DNA from: Turnera subulata | Taxonomy: Eukaryota; Streptophyta; Magnoliopsida; Malpighiales; Passifloraceae | Length of the DNA: 64,000 bases | Assembly (NCBI GenBank): GCA_028386065.3 | Contig: JAKUCV010006169.1 | Location: 66,419 to 130,418 of the forward strand | Direction of reading: 5' to 3' | Part shown: one piece after another, positions 33,170 to 46,136 of the stretch | Numbering within the stretch: position 1 is the first letter of the stretch | Layout of the letters: every line of letters begins with the position of its first letter | Notes under the pieces: generated by a model | The model's input: only the letters and a program-made list of their open reading frames with translations | Databases searched by the model: none | Told to the model about the DNA's origin: nothing | Translations under genes and position numbers: made by a program

Positions 33170-35708
33170 TGAAACGGCCGCATCCTAGCTAATATGCACT
33201 TTTGATCACAGAATAGTCAGCCTGTATAAAAACGTGAGAGATGAGACCAACCACTGTCTCACCATAACAAATAAACCAGGATATACACATGTACAAGTCA
33301 ACCACGAATACACTGATACACGGCAATAAAAAAACACAGTGCACAAAGAAAGTCATCATGAGTGCACATCACAAGTCATCAACAGAATTTTATCCAACGT
33401 TTGTATTTCAGCATCTTATTATGAATATGATCCTTAAGATTTTTTAGAGTTCGGTATTTCATTATTAGGGCCCTCTACTGTGGGCGTAGGGCGCAGTAGC
33501 GACTGATCAGTCTATGGCTCAATCCCAAAATAATAACACACCGGAAGGGGTAAGATCCAAAATAAGAGTAACCACTGAAACAACTCAAGTGACCGACGGC
33601 TCTTTGAGGGGTGCACTCAGTACATATTAAGACCAGGTACAAATAACCAAGAGGTACACCCACCTTCCCCAAGGCGACACCTCTCTGAAGGATGCTCTCA
33701 GTAACTAATCTAACCAAGGGGCGCATCCGTCTAATCCCCAATGCACCGTCTCTATAATCTCTTTTTTTTCCAACATAACTCTCGAGGAGCACCCTCTCTC
33801 CCGTTCGATGCTACCGGTCAACAGCCCCACAGTGGAAATTATTTATCTTTTAGTTTACCAGCTATATAAGTTGTTAATGTATTATGCAAAAGTAGTTATG
33901 TGCTCTTTACCAATTCTTATATCATATGTGCTCCATTTCTAACAGTACATCTCGTGTACTCAAACATTATGACAACATCATTAATACCATATCACAAGAT
34001 AAAGCACACAACAATAATAACATCAATATGGCACCCAGTGCAGACAAGACATACAATATCACAAGCACACAGGCAAACAACACTCGAAACAAAACAAGGA
34101 TTATCCTGTCATTTACCATGACCATAAACCCGACCATCGTAGGTAGTAATGGCATACCAAGATTTATAAGTCCTCACCTGAGACCTTAGATGCTAGTGCT
34201 TGTCCTGTTGTCCCTAATTATAACCAGAGCCTACACATATAAACACATGTATCCATGAAACACTAACCCCAATAGATCATGAGGTGCATGCATGCTATGC
34301 TCTAACCATTTAAGCTTATTGATGACAATCCTAAACCCAACACAGACTATAACATGAGTTAAGGTCTAAACTCACAGAGTATTTTTAATATTCAAAACTG
34401 TGTTATTCAACTAGGCTTGTTTCATGATACACCATGTGGCTCACCTCATGAAAATATTTTAAGTCTTTTTAGTTTTTAACAAACCTTTTTATGATTTATT
34501 TAAAACCCGGAAATGACTACCAAAACAAGTTGTCCAACACTGCAATCTCAATCATATATTAATATACTAATTCCAAGAATTAGATAAATATGGGCATTAA
34601 ACCATTGGACCGTGTCCTACCCACATAGCAACACCATTCCAAATCATGAACCACAAAGCCTATTACAGAGTCCAATTAAGGGCACAAAGTCAAATTTAAA
34701 AATCAACATGAATTAAGATACCTTGTAACCCTTTTGGGAACCAACTATTGTTGAAACAAGTTATAAAGTTATTAATCAGGTCCTAAGACGTCCATGGCGT
34801 AGCATAACTATGTGGATAAAATAACGGTTTAATGAAAATGAGCTCATGTGCAATGCTCTAATGCAGACCTGATACACTCCACAACAAAATGTCTAAGTGC
34901 ATTCAAAGGATTAACATCAAAGCATCAGCCTTTAGTCCACGTGTTGTACTACCTCAAACGACACATACATATATATATATATATGGATATATATCCTTAG
35001 GGTTAATTGGTCGACTCCTGATCACAAGACAAACCATTTAAAATATGTACCACCATAGAATTTGATTTGTAGAAGCCAACGAGAAAAAACTCAATAAGAC
35101 CATGTATAACTTATGAATAAAAATAACAACACAACTCAATGCTAATCCAAGTGGCTATAAATCGGGCCATTACTCGTTCAATTTAATTGACCAGAGATCA
35201 CGCTGAAGTTGATCGACGAGCCACTCAATCTACTACCGGAAAATGTCATAAGGACTTGGCTCCCATCAACACAACAACCCGACACCAAATTGTGCTGTCC
35301 AACCCATTCGCACCCACCAACATTACTCATCACCATCGTCAATCCGTCAAACCTAAACCCATAAACAAAACAAAAACCCAATCATTCATAAAGGCATCAG
35401 AGCCCTGTTAAGGCCAAACCAAACAAAAGAAAAAAAATAACAGAGGGGAAAGGAAACAAAACCCACACAAGGGAAAGAGGAGAAGAGAACACAGCGTCGG
35501 CTACTCAGGTTCAGTCGCTGTCTGCCAAGTCCACGCCATTTGTCATCCATAGATTTCCTCCTCGTCATGTCCCACTATAGTCGCACCACACTTCTCCCCA
35601 TGTGCGTCCTGACCCGAAGCCGACTAAAGGGGAGTTGGCCGGCGGGAGGATAGGTCGAGGAGAGGGAGGAGTTGGTAACGGGAAATAGAAAATGGAGAGA
35701 AAACTCAG

Positions 35709-35739
<31 letters not shown>

Positions 35740-35840
35740 TGTGAGGAAGAGAAGGAAAGAAAATTGAAAAGGGGAAGAGATGTGGGACGGCTATGCTCGG
35801 GTGAGAAGGAAGAGAATCGAAAAGAATGAGAGAGAGAAGG

Positions 35841-38545
35841 TGTAACGCCCCGATTTTCATTAACTGATTTTTTACGAAATTTTCAAATTTCCCGTATTTA
35901 ATTTCTATTTTTACCCTTGTAGAATTTCTGGGAGTCTTTGGTTAAGAAATTTTTGTTATAATTAATTTATTCTCTTTGAAAATTATTTTTTTTACTTTTA
36001 GAATTTATCCTTATTCCGGTTGTTTGGGAACAATTGGAGTTCCGGGGTGAAATGTGGAGTTTATCGTAGTTTCACCAAAACTACGTCGTTTTGGATTAAA
36101 GTAAGGAAAAAAATAAAATAAAAATAAAAATAAAATAAAAAACCTAATCTTATGCGCGCGTTGACCAGGGGAGTTGACCGCGCCTTAGACCAAAACGACG
36201 TCGTTTTGGTCAAGGCCGGCCAACCCTAACCCTTCCCTCTTTCTTTTCTCTTCTCTTTCTCTTCTATTCTTTCTTTTCTTTTCTCGAACGTAGCCGCGGC
36301 CGTTCCCCCACTTTTCTGTTTTCTCTTCCTTCTTTTCCTTTTCTGGTTCCTTCTTCCTCCCCGACTAAACACCATCACCGTCGCCCTTCGCTCTCCTCTT
36401 TGAGCCGTTGCCCTCCACCTCTTGAATCGGCACCGCCGCAGCCGAGAACGCAGACCAGAACTGCTACTAGTGGCCGCGACGAGCAGTACCTGTGTGTGGT
36501 TGCGAGGAGTCACCGCCGCCTGGTAAGTCTCGCCGCCTCCTTTGCTTTTGCCTTCTCTTCGTCTTTGTTGTTGGGGAATTAACCCGTTTGGGTTCTTTTC
36601 TTTGGGGTTGTTGCGGCAGATGCGTGGCTGCTGAGGGCGGTGTTTGGTGTGTTCCTGTTGGCTGGAATCGGGCTGGTGGTTTGTGTCGGGGCATGGCTCT
36701 CAAGAGTTGGGCTTGCGGGTTGCCGACAAGGTAGGCCACGCCGCCCCTGTCTCCTCTCTTCCCTCCTTCTCCTTTTTGTTGGGTTGTGTGCGGGTACTAA
36801 CCCGATCCAGATTTCCTTTGGTTGTTGTTGCTGGCGGCCGGACAGAGGCAGAGGATGGCGGGTGCAGGTTTGGTTCGTTGGTGGCGTGTTTGGCCGGAGT
36901 GAGGCCTGTTGTTGGTTCCTGTGTTGCCTCAGGTCGGGGTGGTGGCTGCCGGATTTGGTTGGCTGTTGCGGGTTTGTCTCGGACAGAGAGGCTATAGTAC
37001 GGGTATGGACTGTGGGAGCACGATTTTTGGGTAAGGACTCAATATGTTCATTCTTCCTTTTTCTTCAATTCGTGTTAATGTTTGTGGTGGGTGAGTTTTG
37101 ATTTGAATGTTGCGTTGGTGCTTGGTGTGTGGTCGGTAGAGTTGTTTGTGTTTCTGGTTTGGGGCCAACGAGGTTGGTTTTGGACGGGATACTGCAGATC
37201 CGGGTTGGACTGTTGATTCGAATAGTCGGGGTTCCTTTCTCTTGGTTGTTGTGGTATTTTTCGGCGAGGCAGTTACCGGAATCCAGCGGAATGGGCTTCT
37301 AGTTCTGAGGATGTTATTATGGCTAGGTGAGGACTTATAAACCTTTGTATGCATTACTGCCTACAATGCTCGGTTAATAAACTTGGAACATGAAGTGGTA
37401 ATACTTGGTTGGTATTGTATGCTATATGCATGTATGCTTGCTGTGTTGGTGTTCCTGTGTGCACTTGTATCTTAATGATAATACCTTGATGCAGTATGTC
37501 TGATTACGTGTATTACGTGCCTGTTTGATATGATATGCCAATTGAGCATGAGTTTGTTGGTTATGTGATATAACATGTGATATGACTTTGTGGTTCGTGT
37601 GGTGACTTGAGGGCTGGAGGCCCAGATTTGAGAATAAGAAATTAAATCCACACAACCTGTTTGATTATAACGTATGGCAAAACCCTTTATGCATAATTGA
37701 GAATAACGAATTATAATAATTCTACTGTGGGGCTGTTGACCGGTTGGTTCGAGCAGGAAGTGATACCCCTCGAGATTTCATGCGGGATAGCGTGGTATAT
37801 GCGGTTTAGCATATGGGTCTGTGATGACCGGTTCTACCTCCCTCTTTCTATCTCCCCCTTTCTACCTCCCTCTTTCTCTCTGTCTATCTCTCTCTCTGAT
37901 TGTATTGGGCCTTGCCCTGATTTTATTGGGCTTATGCCCTGGTTGTCTCATGAGACGGGACCGAGCTCAACGCACACAGTAGAGGGCCCTAATAAAATAT
38001 TTAAACCTAATAACAAAGATAATAATATAAGTAATGATAAGTGATGGTTTGAAGTTTGATGATGTCTTGTTTTGTGCATTGTGGTTGCTGATGCTTGATG
38101 CCGGTGTACTTGTAGTTGATTTGTATTTGTATACACTGGTTTATTGTTTGCGGTGAGACAGTGGTTGGTCTCACCCCCTCACAGTCTTTTTCAGGTTAAC
38201 TGCTCATTGAACAGTGGTGCATATCAGCAGGTGGCGGGCTTTTCTCCTCGGGTCGGATCCATAGAGTTCACTGCATACATGTTACTATATGTTTTGTCTT
38301 CCGCTGCATACTCGCTTTCTTGTATTATTTATTATTTGATTAAATGTTGATCATGATGTTGATATCGTATCCCGGGTAGAAGGGCATTTCGATCACTTCT
38401 TATGTTGTAATTAATTTAATGAGTTACTTGGGATATGGGTGTTTGGTTGACGATTTTTTTTCGTGTCCTAGGGATGATAAGGGCAATTTGGTCATTTTAT
38501 ATTTAAATTCTATTTTATATTATAAATTGGGACACGGGCGTTTCA
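35841..38545 (+). repeat. 5' LTR of element D
   Basis: 2705 bp, TGTAACGCCCCG...GGGCGTTTCA. It contains the palindrome CCAAAACGACGTCGTTTTGG (36190-36209), a CT-rich then GC-rich leader-like stretch (36230-36520) ending in a consensus splice donor (GGTAAGT at about 36522), and acceptor-like AGs further on. It also carries GTCTCATGAGAC (about 37946-37957) and a GGTGAGAC/GTCTCACC hairpin at about 38151. The ORFs in it occur in both LTRs but match no protein family. Confidence 0.92.
36190..36209. promoter_or_regulatory. 20 bp ACGT-centred palindrome
   Basis: CCAAAACGACGTCGTTTTGG is self-complementary with a GACGTC core of the kind bound by plant bZIP factors. The same palindrome is at 40412-40431 in the other LTR; half sites (ACTACGTCGTTTTGG) lie about 110 bp upstream of each. 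Confidence 0.6.
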
Positions 38546-40078
38546 GTTGGTAGCGGAGCAGGCTGTAGATCCTTTGGGATGTTTGGATACGTGTTTTTCA
38601 CTTATGTGCATAAGTCTACTCCTGTTTGAGTCGGTTGTTGCATTTGTCAAATGCATTCATATAGTGAGTCGTACTATGGATCCGGTGGAGGACACGCACC
38701 TGCTGAGGATCGGAGTGGCCCGATATTGTTGTTGAAATGATATGTTTATCTTTACAGCTTAGGCTGTTGTAAGGCTTATTTTGTGGAATATCCACTGCTT
38801 TATCGGAGTCGGTGTAGACTCTCGATTCTTTACTTACGCTTTTGTGTCGGTGTGAGTACACCGTTGCTGCTTTTTCCTAAGTTGTTACTGGAAGGGGTTT
38901 CCCTACGGTAACATGTTTGATAGTTCCTGAAATGGAAGTGGTCAATACAAGTAAGAACCATCGGTTTTGTTTTGGAGTTTACATCTATCAAAAGATGATC
39001 TGATGTGATACTTGTAGATATGATTCTTGTAATCTTGGTGATCATATTATTTGTGGTCTGATTTGCTGAGCTCAAGGATTTGAATTTACTTGTGATTTGT
39101 TATATGGATTAAATCCTGTTCGGAGTTCGAGATGATTTCTTGAATTAATTTGAGGATGATCTAATGATATGTTTGAGAAATTATATTTTAAAGATACTTG
39201 GGGAAATTAATCTTGTGAGTTTTGGGGTATTAATGGTGATTGTGATAAGAAGGTTTTGACCATGAATGTTGGCTGAAGTTATAGTTCGTGTGCTAGATGA
39301 GGATGTTGATAGTATGTTTACATTGAGGTTTAACTTTGAGGTGATCTCGGGTGTTGTGATTCAACTGCTAGTTTGTCAATTATGTGATGAGAGATATAGT
39401 GATGTTTTGAGTTCTTCGTCAAATTTTTTTTTTGGTATTCATGTTATGTGTGGCTTGGGGGGAGAGATTCATGATTGTGAGTTATGAGAGGATGTTTGGG
39501 TCTTGAAGAACCCAAGGTCTAGAATGATAACTGGGATACTTCGGTAGGGACCGGGTTTTAGTGCCTAAGGTATGATCCGGGATACATATGAGTTTGGTTG
39601 AGTTAGTGTGTGATAGAGAAAATACATTGAAGTTCAGATCATGAAATTGATTATGAATTTTTGGTTTTGAGGTATTCACATTGGGAATGGTGATCTGGTT
39701 ACGTAGGTAACAATTTGAGATTCTGTTATTTGAAGATGTGCTTAATGGATTATAAGATTGGATATAGTTGGTTGATTGATGATAAATGAAATGGTTTATG
39801 GATTCTGGTATTGATAATGTTGATGATGATTGGATAAGACTCTTGGGTTAGTGCTTGATGTTATGTTCTGTTGATCATGGTTGACTAAAGTCGATGATTG
39901 AGATGGTATATTGGAGATCTTATCTGGAAAGGTGAATGATGGACATGATGGTTCTACTTGGTAGATCGGCCAGCGGTACTTTGATACCGGATGACACTTG
40001 TTGTGTCAAGGAAGCATTTTGTTACTTGATGCTCGTACGTAAATTTCGAGGACGAAATTTTGTTGAGTGGGGTAGAAC
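38546..40078 (+). repeat. Non-coding internal region of element D
   Basis: 1533 bp from the primer-binding site to the polypurine tract (GAGTGGGGTAGAAC at about 40065-40078). The first 300 bp resemble family C internals (GTGAGTCGTACTATGGATCC, then GGACACGCACCTGCTGA). T/G-rich, stops in all frames. Confidence 0.85.
38548..38562 (+). promoter_or_regulatory. Primer-binding site of element D
   Basis: TGGTAGCGGAGCAGG begins three bases after the LTR end; its first 11 bases equal those of elements B and G. Confidence 0.75.
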
Positions 40079-42770
40079 TGTAACGCCCCGATTTTCGTTA
40101 ACAGATTTTTACGGAATTTTCAAATTTCCCGTATTTAATTTCCATTTTTACCCTTGTAGAATTTCTGGGAGTCTTTGGTTAAGAAATTATTGTTATAATT
40201 AATTTATTCTTTTTGAAAATATTATTTTTTTTCTTTTAGAATTTATCCTTATTCCGGTTGTTTGGGAACAATTGGAGTTCCGGGGTGAAATGTGGAGTTT
40301 ATCGTAGTTTCACTAAAACTACGTCGTTTTGGATTAAAGTAAGAAAAAAATAAATAAAAAAAAACCTAATCTTATGCGCGCGTTGACCAGGGGAGTTGAC
40401 CGCGCCTTAGACCAAAACGACGTCGTTTTGGTCAAGGCCGGCCAACCCTAACCCTTCCCTCTTTCTTTTCTCTTCTCTTTCTCTTCTATTCTTTCTTTTC
40501 TTTTCTCGAACACAGCCGCTGTCGTTCCCCTATTTTTCTCTTTCCTCTTCCTTCTTTTCCTTTTCTAGTTCCTTCTTCCTCCCCGACTAAACACCATCGC
40601 CGTCGCCCTTCGCCCTCCTCTTTGAGCCGTCGCCCTCCACCTCTTGAATTGGCACCGCCGCAGCCGAGAACGCAGACCAGAACTGCTACTAGTGGCCGCG
40701 ACGAGCAGTACCTGTGTGTGGTTGCGAGGAGTCGCCGCCGCCTGGTAAGTCTTGCCGCCTGCTTTGCTTTTGCCTTCTCTTCGTCTTTGTTGTTGGGGAA
40801 TTAACCTGTTTGGGTTCTTTTCTTTGGGGTTGTTGCGGCAGATGCGTGGCTGTTGAGGGCGGTGTTTGGTGTGTTCCTGTTGGCTGGAATCGGGCTGGTG
40901 GTTTGTGTCGGGGCATGGCTCTCGAGAGTTGGGCTTGCAGGTTGCCGACAAGGTAGGCCACGCCGCCCCTGTCTCCTCTCTTCCCTCCTTCTCCTTTTCG
41001 TTGCGGTTGTGTGCGGGTACTAACCCGATCCAGATTTCCTTTGGTTGTTGTTGCTGGCGGCCGGATAGAGGCAAAGGATGGCGGGTGCAGGTTTGGTTCG
41101 TTGGTGGCGTGTTTGGCCGGAGTGAGGCCTGGTGTTGGTTCCTATGTTGCCTCAGGTCGGGGTGGTGGCTGCCGGATTTGGTTGGCTTTTGCGGGTTTGT
41201 CTCGGACAGAGAGGCTGTAGTACGGGTATGGACTATGGGAGCACGATTTTTGGGTAAGGACTCAATATGTTCATTCTTCCTTTTTCTTCAATTCGTGTTA
41301 ATGTTTGTGGTGGGTGAGTTTTGATTTGAATGTTGCGTTGGTGCTTGGTGTGTGGTCGGCAGAGTTGTTTGTGTTTCTGGTTTGGGGCCAACGAGGTTGG
41401 TTTTGGATGGGATACTGCAGATCTGGGTTGGACTGTTGATTCGAATAGTCGGGGTTCCTTTCTCTTGGTTGTTGTGGTATTTTCCGGCGAGGCAGTTACC
41501 GGAATCCGGCGGAACGGGCTTCGAGTTCTGAGGATGTTATTATGGCCAGGTGAGGACTTATAAACCTTTGTATGCATTACTGCCTACAATGCTCGGTTAA
41601 TAAACTTGGAACAAGAAGTGGTAATACTTGGTTGGTATTGTATGCTATATGCATGTATGCTTGCTGTGTTGGTGTTCCTGTGTGCACTTGTATCTTAATG
41701 ATAATACCTTGATGCAGTATGTCTGATTACGTGTATTACGTGCCTGTTTGATATGATATGCCAGTTGAGCATGAGTTTGTTGGTTATGTGATATAACATG
41801 TGATATGACTTTGTGGTTCGTGTGGTGACTTGAGGGCTGGAGGCCCAGATTTGAGAATAAGAAATTAAATCCACACAACCTGTTTGATTATAACGTATGG
41901 AAAAACCCTTTATGCATAATTGAGAATAACGAATTATAATAATTCTACTGTGGGGCTGTTGACCGGTTGGTTCGAGCAGGAAGTGATACCCCTCGGGATT
42001 TCATGCGGGATAGCGTGGTATATGCGGTTTAGCATATGGGTCTGTGATGACCGGTTCTACCTCCCTCTTTCTATCTCCCCCTTTCTACCTCCCTCTTTCT
42101 CTCTGTCTATCTCTCTCTCTGATTGTATTGGGCCTTGCCCTGATTTTATTGGGCTTATGCCCTGGTTGTCTCATGAGACGGGATCGAGCTCGACGCACAC
42201 AGTAGAGGGCCCTAATAAAATATTTAAACCTAATAACAAAGATAATAATATAAGTAATGATAAGTGATGGTTTGAAGTCTGATGATGTCTTGTTTTGTGC
42301 ATTGTGGTTGCTGATGCTTGATGCCGGTGTACTTGTAGTTGATTTGTATTTGTATACACTGGTTTATTTGTTTGCGGTGAGACAGTGGTTGGTCTCACCC
42401 CCTCACAGTCTTTTTCAGGTTAACTGCTCATTAAGCAGTGGTGCATATCAGCAAGTGGCGGTGCTTTTCTCCTCGGGTCGGATCCATAGAGTTCACTGCA
42501 TACATGTTACTATATGTTTTGTCTTCCGCTGCATACTCGCTTTCTTGTATTATTTATTATTTGATTAAATGTTGATCATGATGTTGATATCGTATCCTGG
42601 GTAGAAGGGCATTTCGATCACTTCTTATGTTGTAATTAATTTATTGAGTTACTTGGGATACGGGTGTTTGGTTGACGATTTTTTTTCGTATCCCGGGGAT
42701 GATAAGGGCAATTTGGTCATTTTATATTTAAATTCTATTCTATATTATAAATTGGGACACGGGCGTTTTA
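40079..42770 (+). repeat. 3' LTR of element D
   Basis: 2692 bp, very similar to 35841-38545. The terminal CA is changed to TA (GGGCGTTTTA), which would impair integrase recognition of a new copy. Palindrome at 40412-40431. Confidence 0.92.
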
Positions 42771-43201
42771 GAAGGGTTTCACACGCAAGCCACAACCAAC
42801 AATAAAACGACGTCGTGATACTTTCAAGCTTTGTCCAAAACAACGTCACTTTTGATATCAGCCCAACCCCATGGTCAACGCGTGAGCTTCTTGTCAAAAC
42901 GCAAGCATCTTTGTGTTTTAGGCTTATGGCTCTTCAAAACGATGTAGTTTTTGCCAAAACTGCACCAAAGTTTGTGTTTTATACCTAAATATCCTTTGAA
43001 AAACACCTAAATATCCTTTATTTCAAAGGAAATTCAATTGATAATAAAATCCAAAATAAATTCAATAAATCCACAAAAATATAAATGAACAAATAAATAA
43101 TTCCTTTGACCCAAAAATTCTTGTAAATTTTCCTAGGGTAAAATTGGAAAATAACTTTAAAATTTTCATGAATAAAATTATTGAAAATTTGGAGCGTTAC
43201 A

Positions 43202-44750
43202 GTTCTACCCCACTTAAGAAAAATTTTGTCCTCGAAATTTGCGTGCATGAGTCAAGCAACCAAGTGCTTAACCAGCACCAGAAGTGTCATCCAGTATCAA
43301 AATACCGTTAGCCAAAACCACCAAGTAGAACCATCAAGTATATCCATTAGTCACATTTTCGAGCAGAAATTCTACCATACAAAGTCAATCAATGTCTTTA
43401 GTAGGTCAAAACAATAATCGTTCAGTCTCACTCAATCATCATCTACAATCTATCAACAGAATCCATGATTCATACCATTTATTATCATTGATACTTTCCT
43501 TCTCTCATACCAAATATATATTCAAGTTCATTTAATCCTCTGAACATATCTCTGAGTACAAGAACCCCAAAATTATCAAAAAAAAAAAAGATCATCATTC
43601 CTATTTAGAAAACCTTATGGCCAAAAAATCCATTCCAAACCTCAAAACATTTCCTTTTTCTCACACCAAAACAGCTAAAATTGTATAATTTCCGGAACAC
43701 ACCTTAGGCACTAGAACTCGATTGTTACCGAAATATCACAGTTACAATTCTATAACTTGGATTTCTCAAGACCCCAACATCATTGCATAACTCATACTCA
43801 TAAGTCTATCTCTCAAGCAATAATTAGCACAAGCATCAAAGTCTCTTTGCCAAAGAATTTAAGGCATCATTGTATCTCTCGCCACATAATTAACAAACTA
43901 GCAATTGAATTGCAATACTCGATATCGCCTCAAAAATCAAACCTCAATGTGAACATACTATTGACATCCTCATTCAACACATGAACTATAACCTCAACAA
44001 AAATTCATGATAAAATAATTTTAATCACAAACACCATTAATATCTCAATTCTCAACAAAGTTAAGTACTCAAGCATAGACACTTCTCCAAATACGCCATT
44101 TAATCAAACTCAAATTAAATAAAAAAGTTATCAACTCGGACTCTGGATTATATACAAGAAAATTCAAATTCACAAACTCAGGTAATCAGACCACATATAA
44201 CATGATTACCAAGATCACAAGAATCATATCCACAAGAATCACATTAGATCATCACTTCACATATGTAAAATCCAAAATTAAATCTCTGGTCCTTACTTGT
44301 ATTGGCCAGTTCCAATTCTGAAACTTCCAGACATGTTACCATAGGTTAGCATCTTCTGTTGACAACACAGGGCTTACTAAATTACGCAAGCAATCTTGTC
44401 CACCAAACCTATCAAAGCTTTAAAGAAACTTCGATGGTGTAAACACAAAGACATGTAACATAAATAAAGATCAAAAGTCTACACCAACTTTGATAAAGCA
44501 GTGGATATTCCACAAAACAAACTTTGCAAGAGCCTAAGCAGTAAAGGAAAGCATGCCATTTCAACAACGATACCGGGTCGTTCCAAAGATCAGTAGGTGC
44601 GTGTCCTCTATCGGATCCATAGTATGACTCACTACATGAATTCATGGTACAGTGCGACAGACGACCTAAAAAGTAGCAGACATACGCACATAAGAGCACA
44701 AAACATATCAACACATCCCAAAAGATCTACAACTTAGCTAAACTACCAAC
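43202..44750 (-). repeat. Family C internal region 3 (non-coding)
   Basis: 1549 bp between GTTCTACCCCACTTAAG and CTACCAAC. No gag or pol. It shows the uninterrupted CCCCAACATCATTGC site used by the solo LTR at 25409. Confidence 0.85.
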
Positions 44751-45215
44751 TGAAACGGTCGTATCCTAAAATATCCAATTATATAAAAATACAATATAGA
44801 TAATGACCAAATCGCCCTTCTCAACCTAGGATACGATATTAACAACATAAAACATGCCAAGATACACATACTCATAATCAAGCGAAATCTGGCTCAATGC
44901 AAACTCATAATATAGTCATCATTCAAATATAAAGTAAAATATACAATACAACAAGTTTGTAGCGGAAGACAACAACATAAGAGAACATGTAAGTAATGGA
45001 CTCTATGGATCCGACCCGACAAGAGAAAAACACCGCCACCTGCTAATATGCACTTTTGATCACCGAATAGTCGACCTGTGTAAAAAACGTGAAAGATAAG
45101 ACCAACCACTGTCTCACCATAACAAATAAACCAGGATATACAGATATACAAGTCAACCATGAATACACTGGTACACGGCAATAAAAACCACAGTGCACAA
45201 AGAAAGTCATCATCA

Positions 45216-45713
45216 GTGCACATCACAAGTCATCAACAGACTTTTATCCAACGTTTGTATTTCAACATCTTATTATGAATATGATCCTTAAGATTTTTTA
45301 GAGTTGTATATTTCATTATTAGGGCCTTCTACTGTGTGCGTCTGGTGCGGTAACGACTGATCAGTCCAGGGCTCATACCCAAAATACTAACATATCGGAA
45401 GTTGTAAGACCCGAAATAAGACTAACTACTGAAACACCTCAAGTGGCCGACGGCTCTCTGAAGGGTGCACATCACAAGTAGTCAACAGACTTTTATCCAA
45501 CGTTTGTATTTCAACATCTTATTATGAATATGATTCTTAAGATTTGGTAGAGTTGTATATTTCATTATTAGGGCCCTCTACTGTATGCGTTGGGTGCGGT
45601 AGCGACTGATCAGTCCAGGGCTCAAACCCAAAATACTAACACATCGGAAGTTGTAAGACCCGAAATAAGACTAACCACTAAAACACCTCAAGTGGCTGAT
45701 GGCTTTCTAAGGG
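45216..45713. repeat. 249 bp tandem duplication inside LTR 4
   Basis: Two adjacent copies (start 45216 and 45465) begin GTGCACATCACAAGT. The junction lies at a GTGCAC word that occurs at both ends of the unit in the other LTRs, so a microhomology-mediated origin fits. The copies have diverged slightly. Confidence 0.75.
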
Positions 45714-46136
45714 ATGCACTCAGTACATACTAAGACCAGGTATAAATAACCAAGGGGTACACCCACTTTCCCCAAGGCTGTGCCTCTCTTAAGGATGCTC
45801 TCAGTAACTAATCTAACCAAGGGGCGCATCTGTCTAATCCCTAAGGCACCGTCTCTATAATCTTTTTTTTTTCAACACAACTCCCGAGGGGTACCCTCTC
45901 TTCCGCTCGAAGCTGCCGATCAACATCCCCATAACAGAAATTATTTGTCTTTTAGTTTACCAATTCTATGAGTTGTTATTATATTATGCATAAAGTAGTT
46001 GTGTGCTCTTTACCAATTCTTGTCTCATGTGTGCTCCTTTTCTAACAGTACATCTCATGTACTCAAACATGATGACAACATCATCGATACCATATCACAA
46101 GATAAAGCACACAACAGGAATAACATCAATATGGCA

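Larger units (their letters stand above)
35836..42775 (+). mobile_element. Element D, non-autonomous LTR element with 2.7 kb LTRs
   Basis: Two LTRs (35841-38545, 40079-42770) flank 1533 bp of non-coding internal DNA on the plus strand. The 5 bp target duplication GAAGG is exact (35836-35840, 42771-42775), and the uninterrupted site is visible at about 30544 and 51010 (GAGAGAAGGGTTTC). The internal region resembles that of family C in places. No gag, protease, integrase or RT can be seen, so mobility would need enzymes from another element. Confidence 0.93.
33170..43201 (-). repeat. Family C LTR 3, interrupted by element D
   Basis: The LTR starts TGAAACGGCCGCATCCTAGC, with the same 280 bp gap as LTR 2. 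It is split at 35835 by element D and continues from 42776 to GCGTTACA at 43201. GA repeat at about 35712-35740; (AT) run at about 34970-34992. Confidence 0.85.

Noticed and set aside
36640..37101. GC-rich plus-strand ORFs in the LTR of element D (and 40866-41324)
   Set aside because: Present in both LTRs with frame differences, Cys/Trp/Gly-biased composition, no recognised domain.
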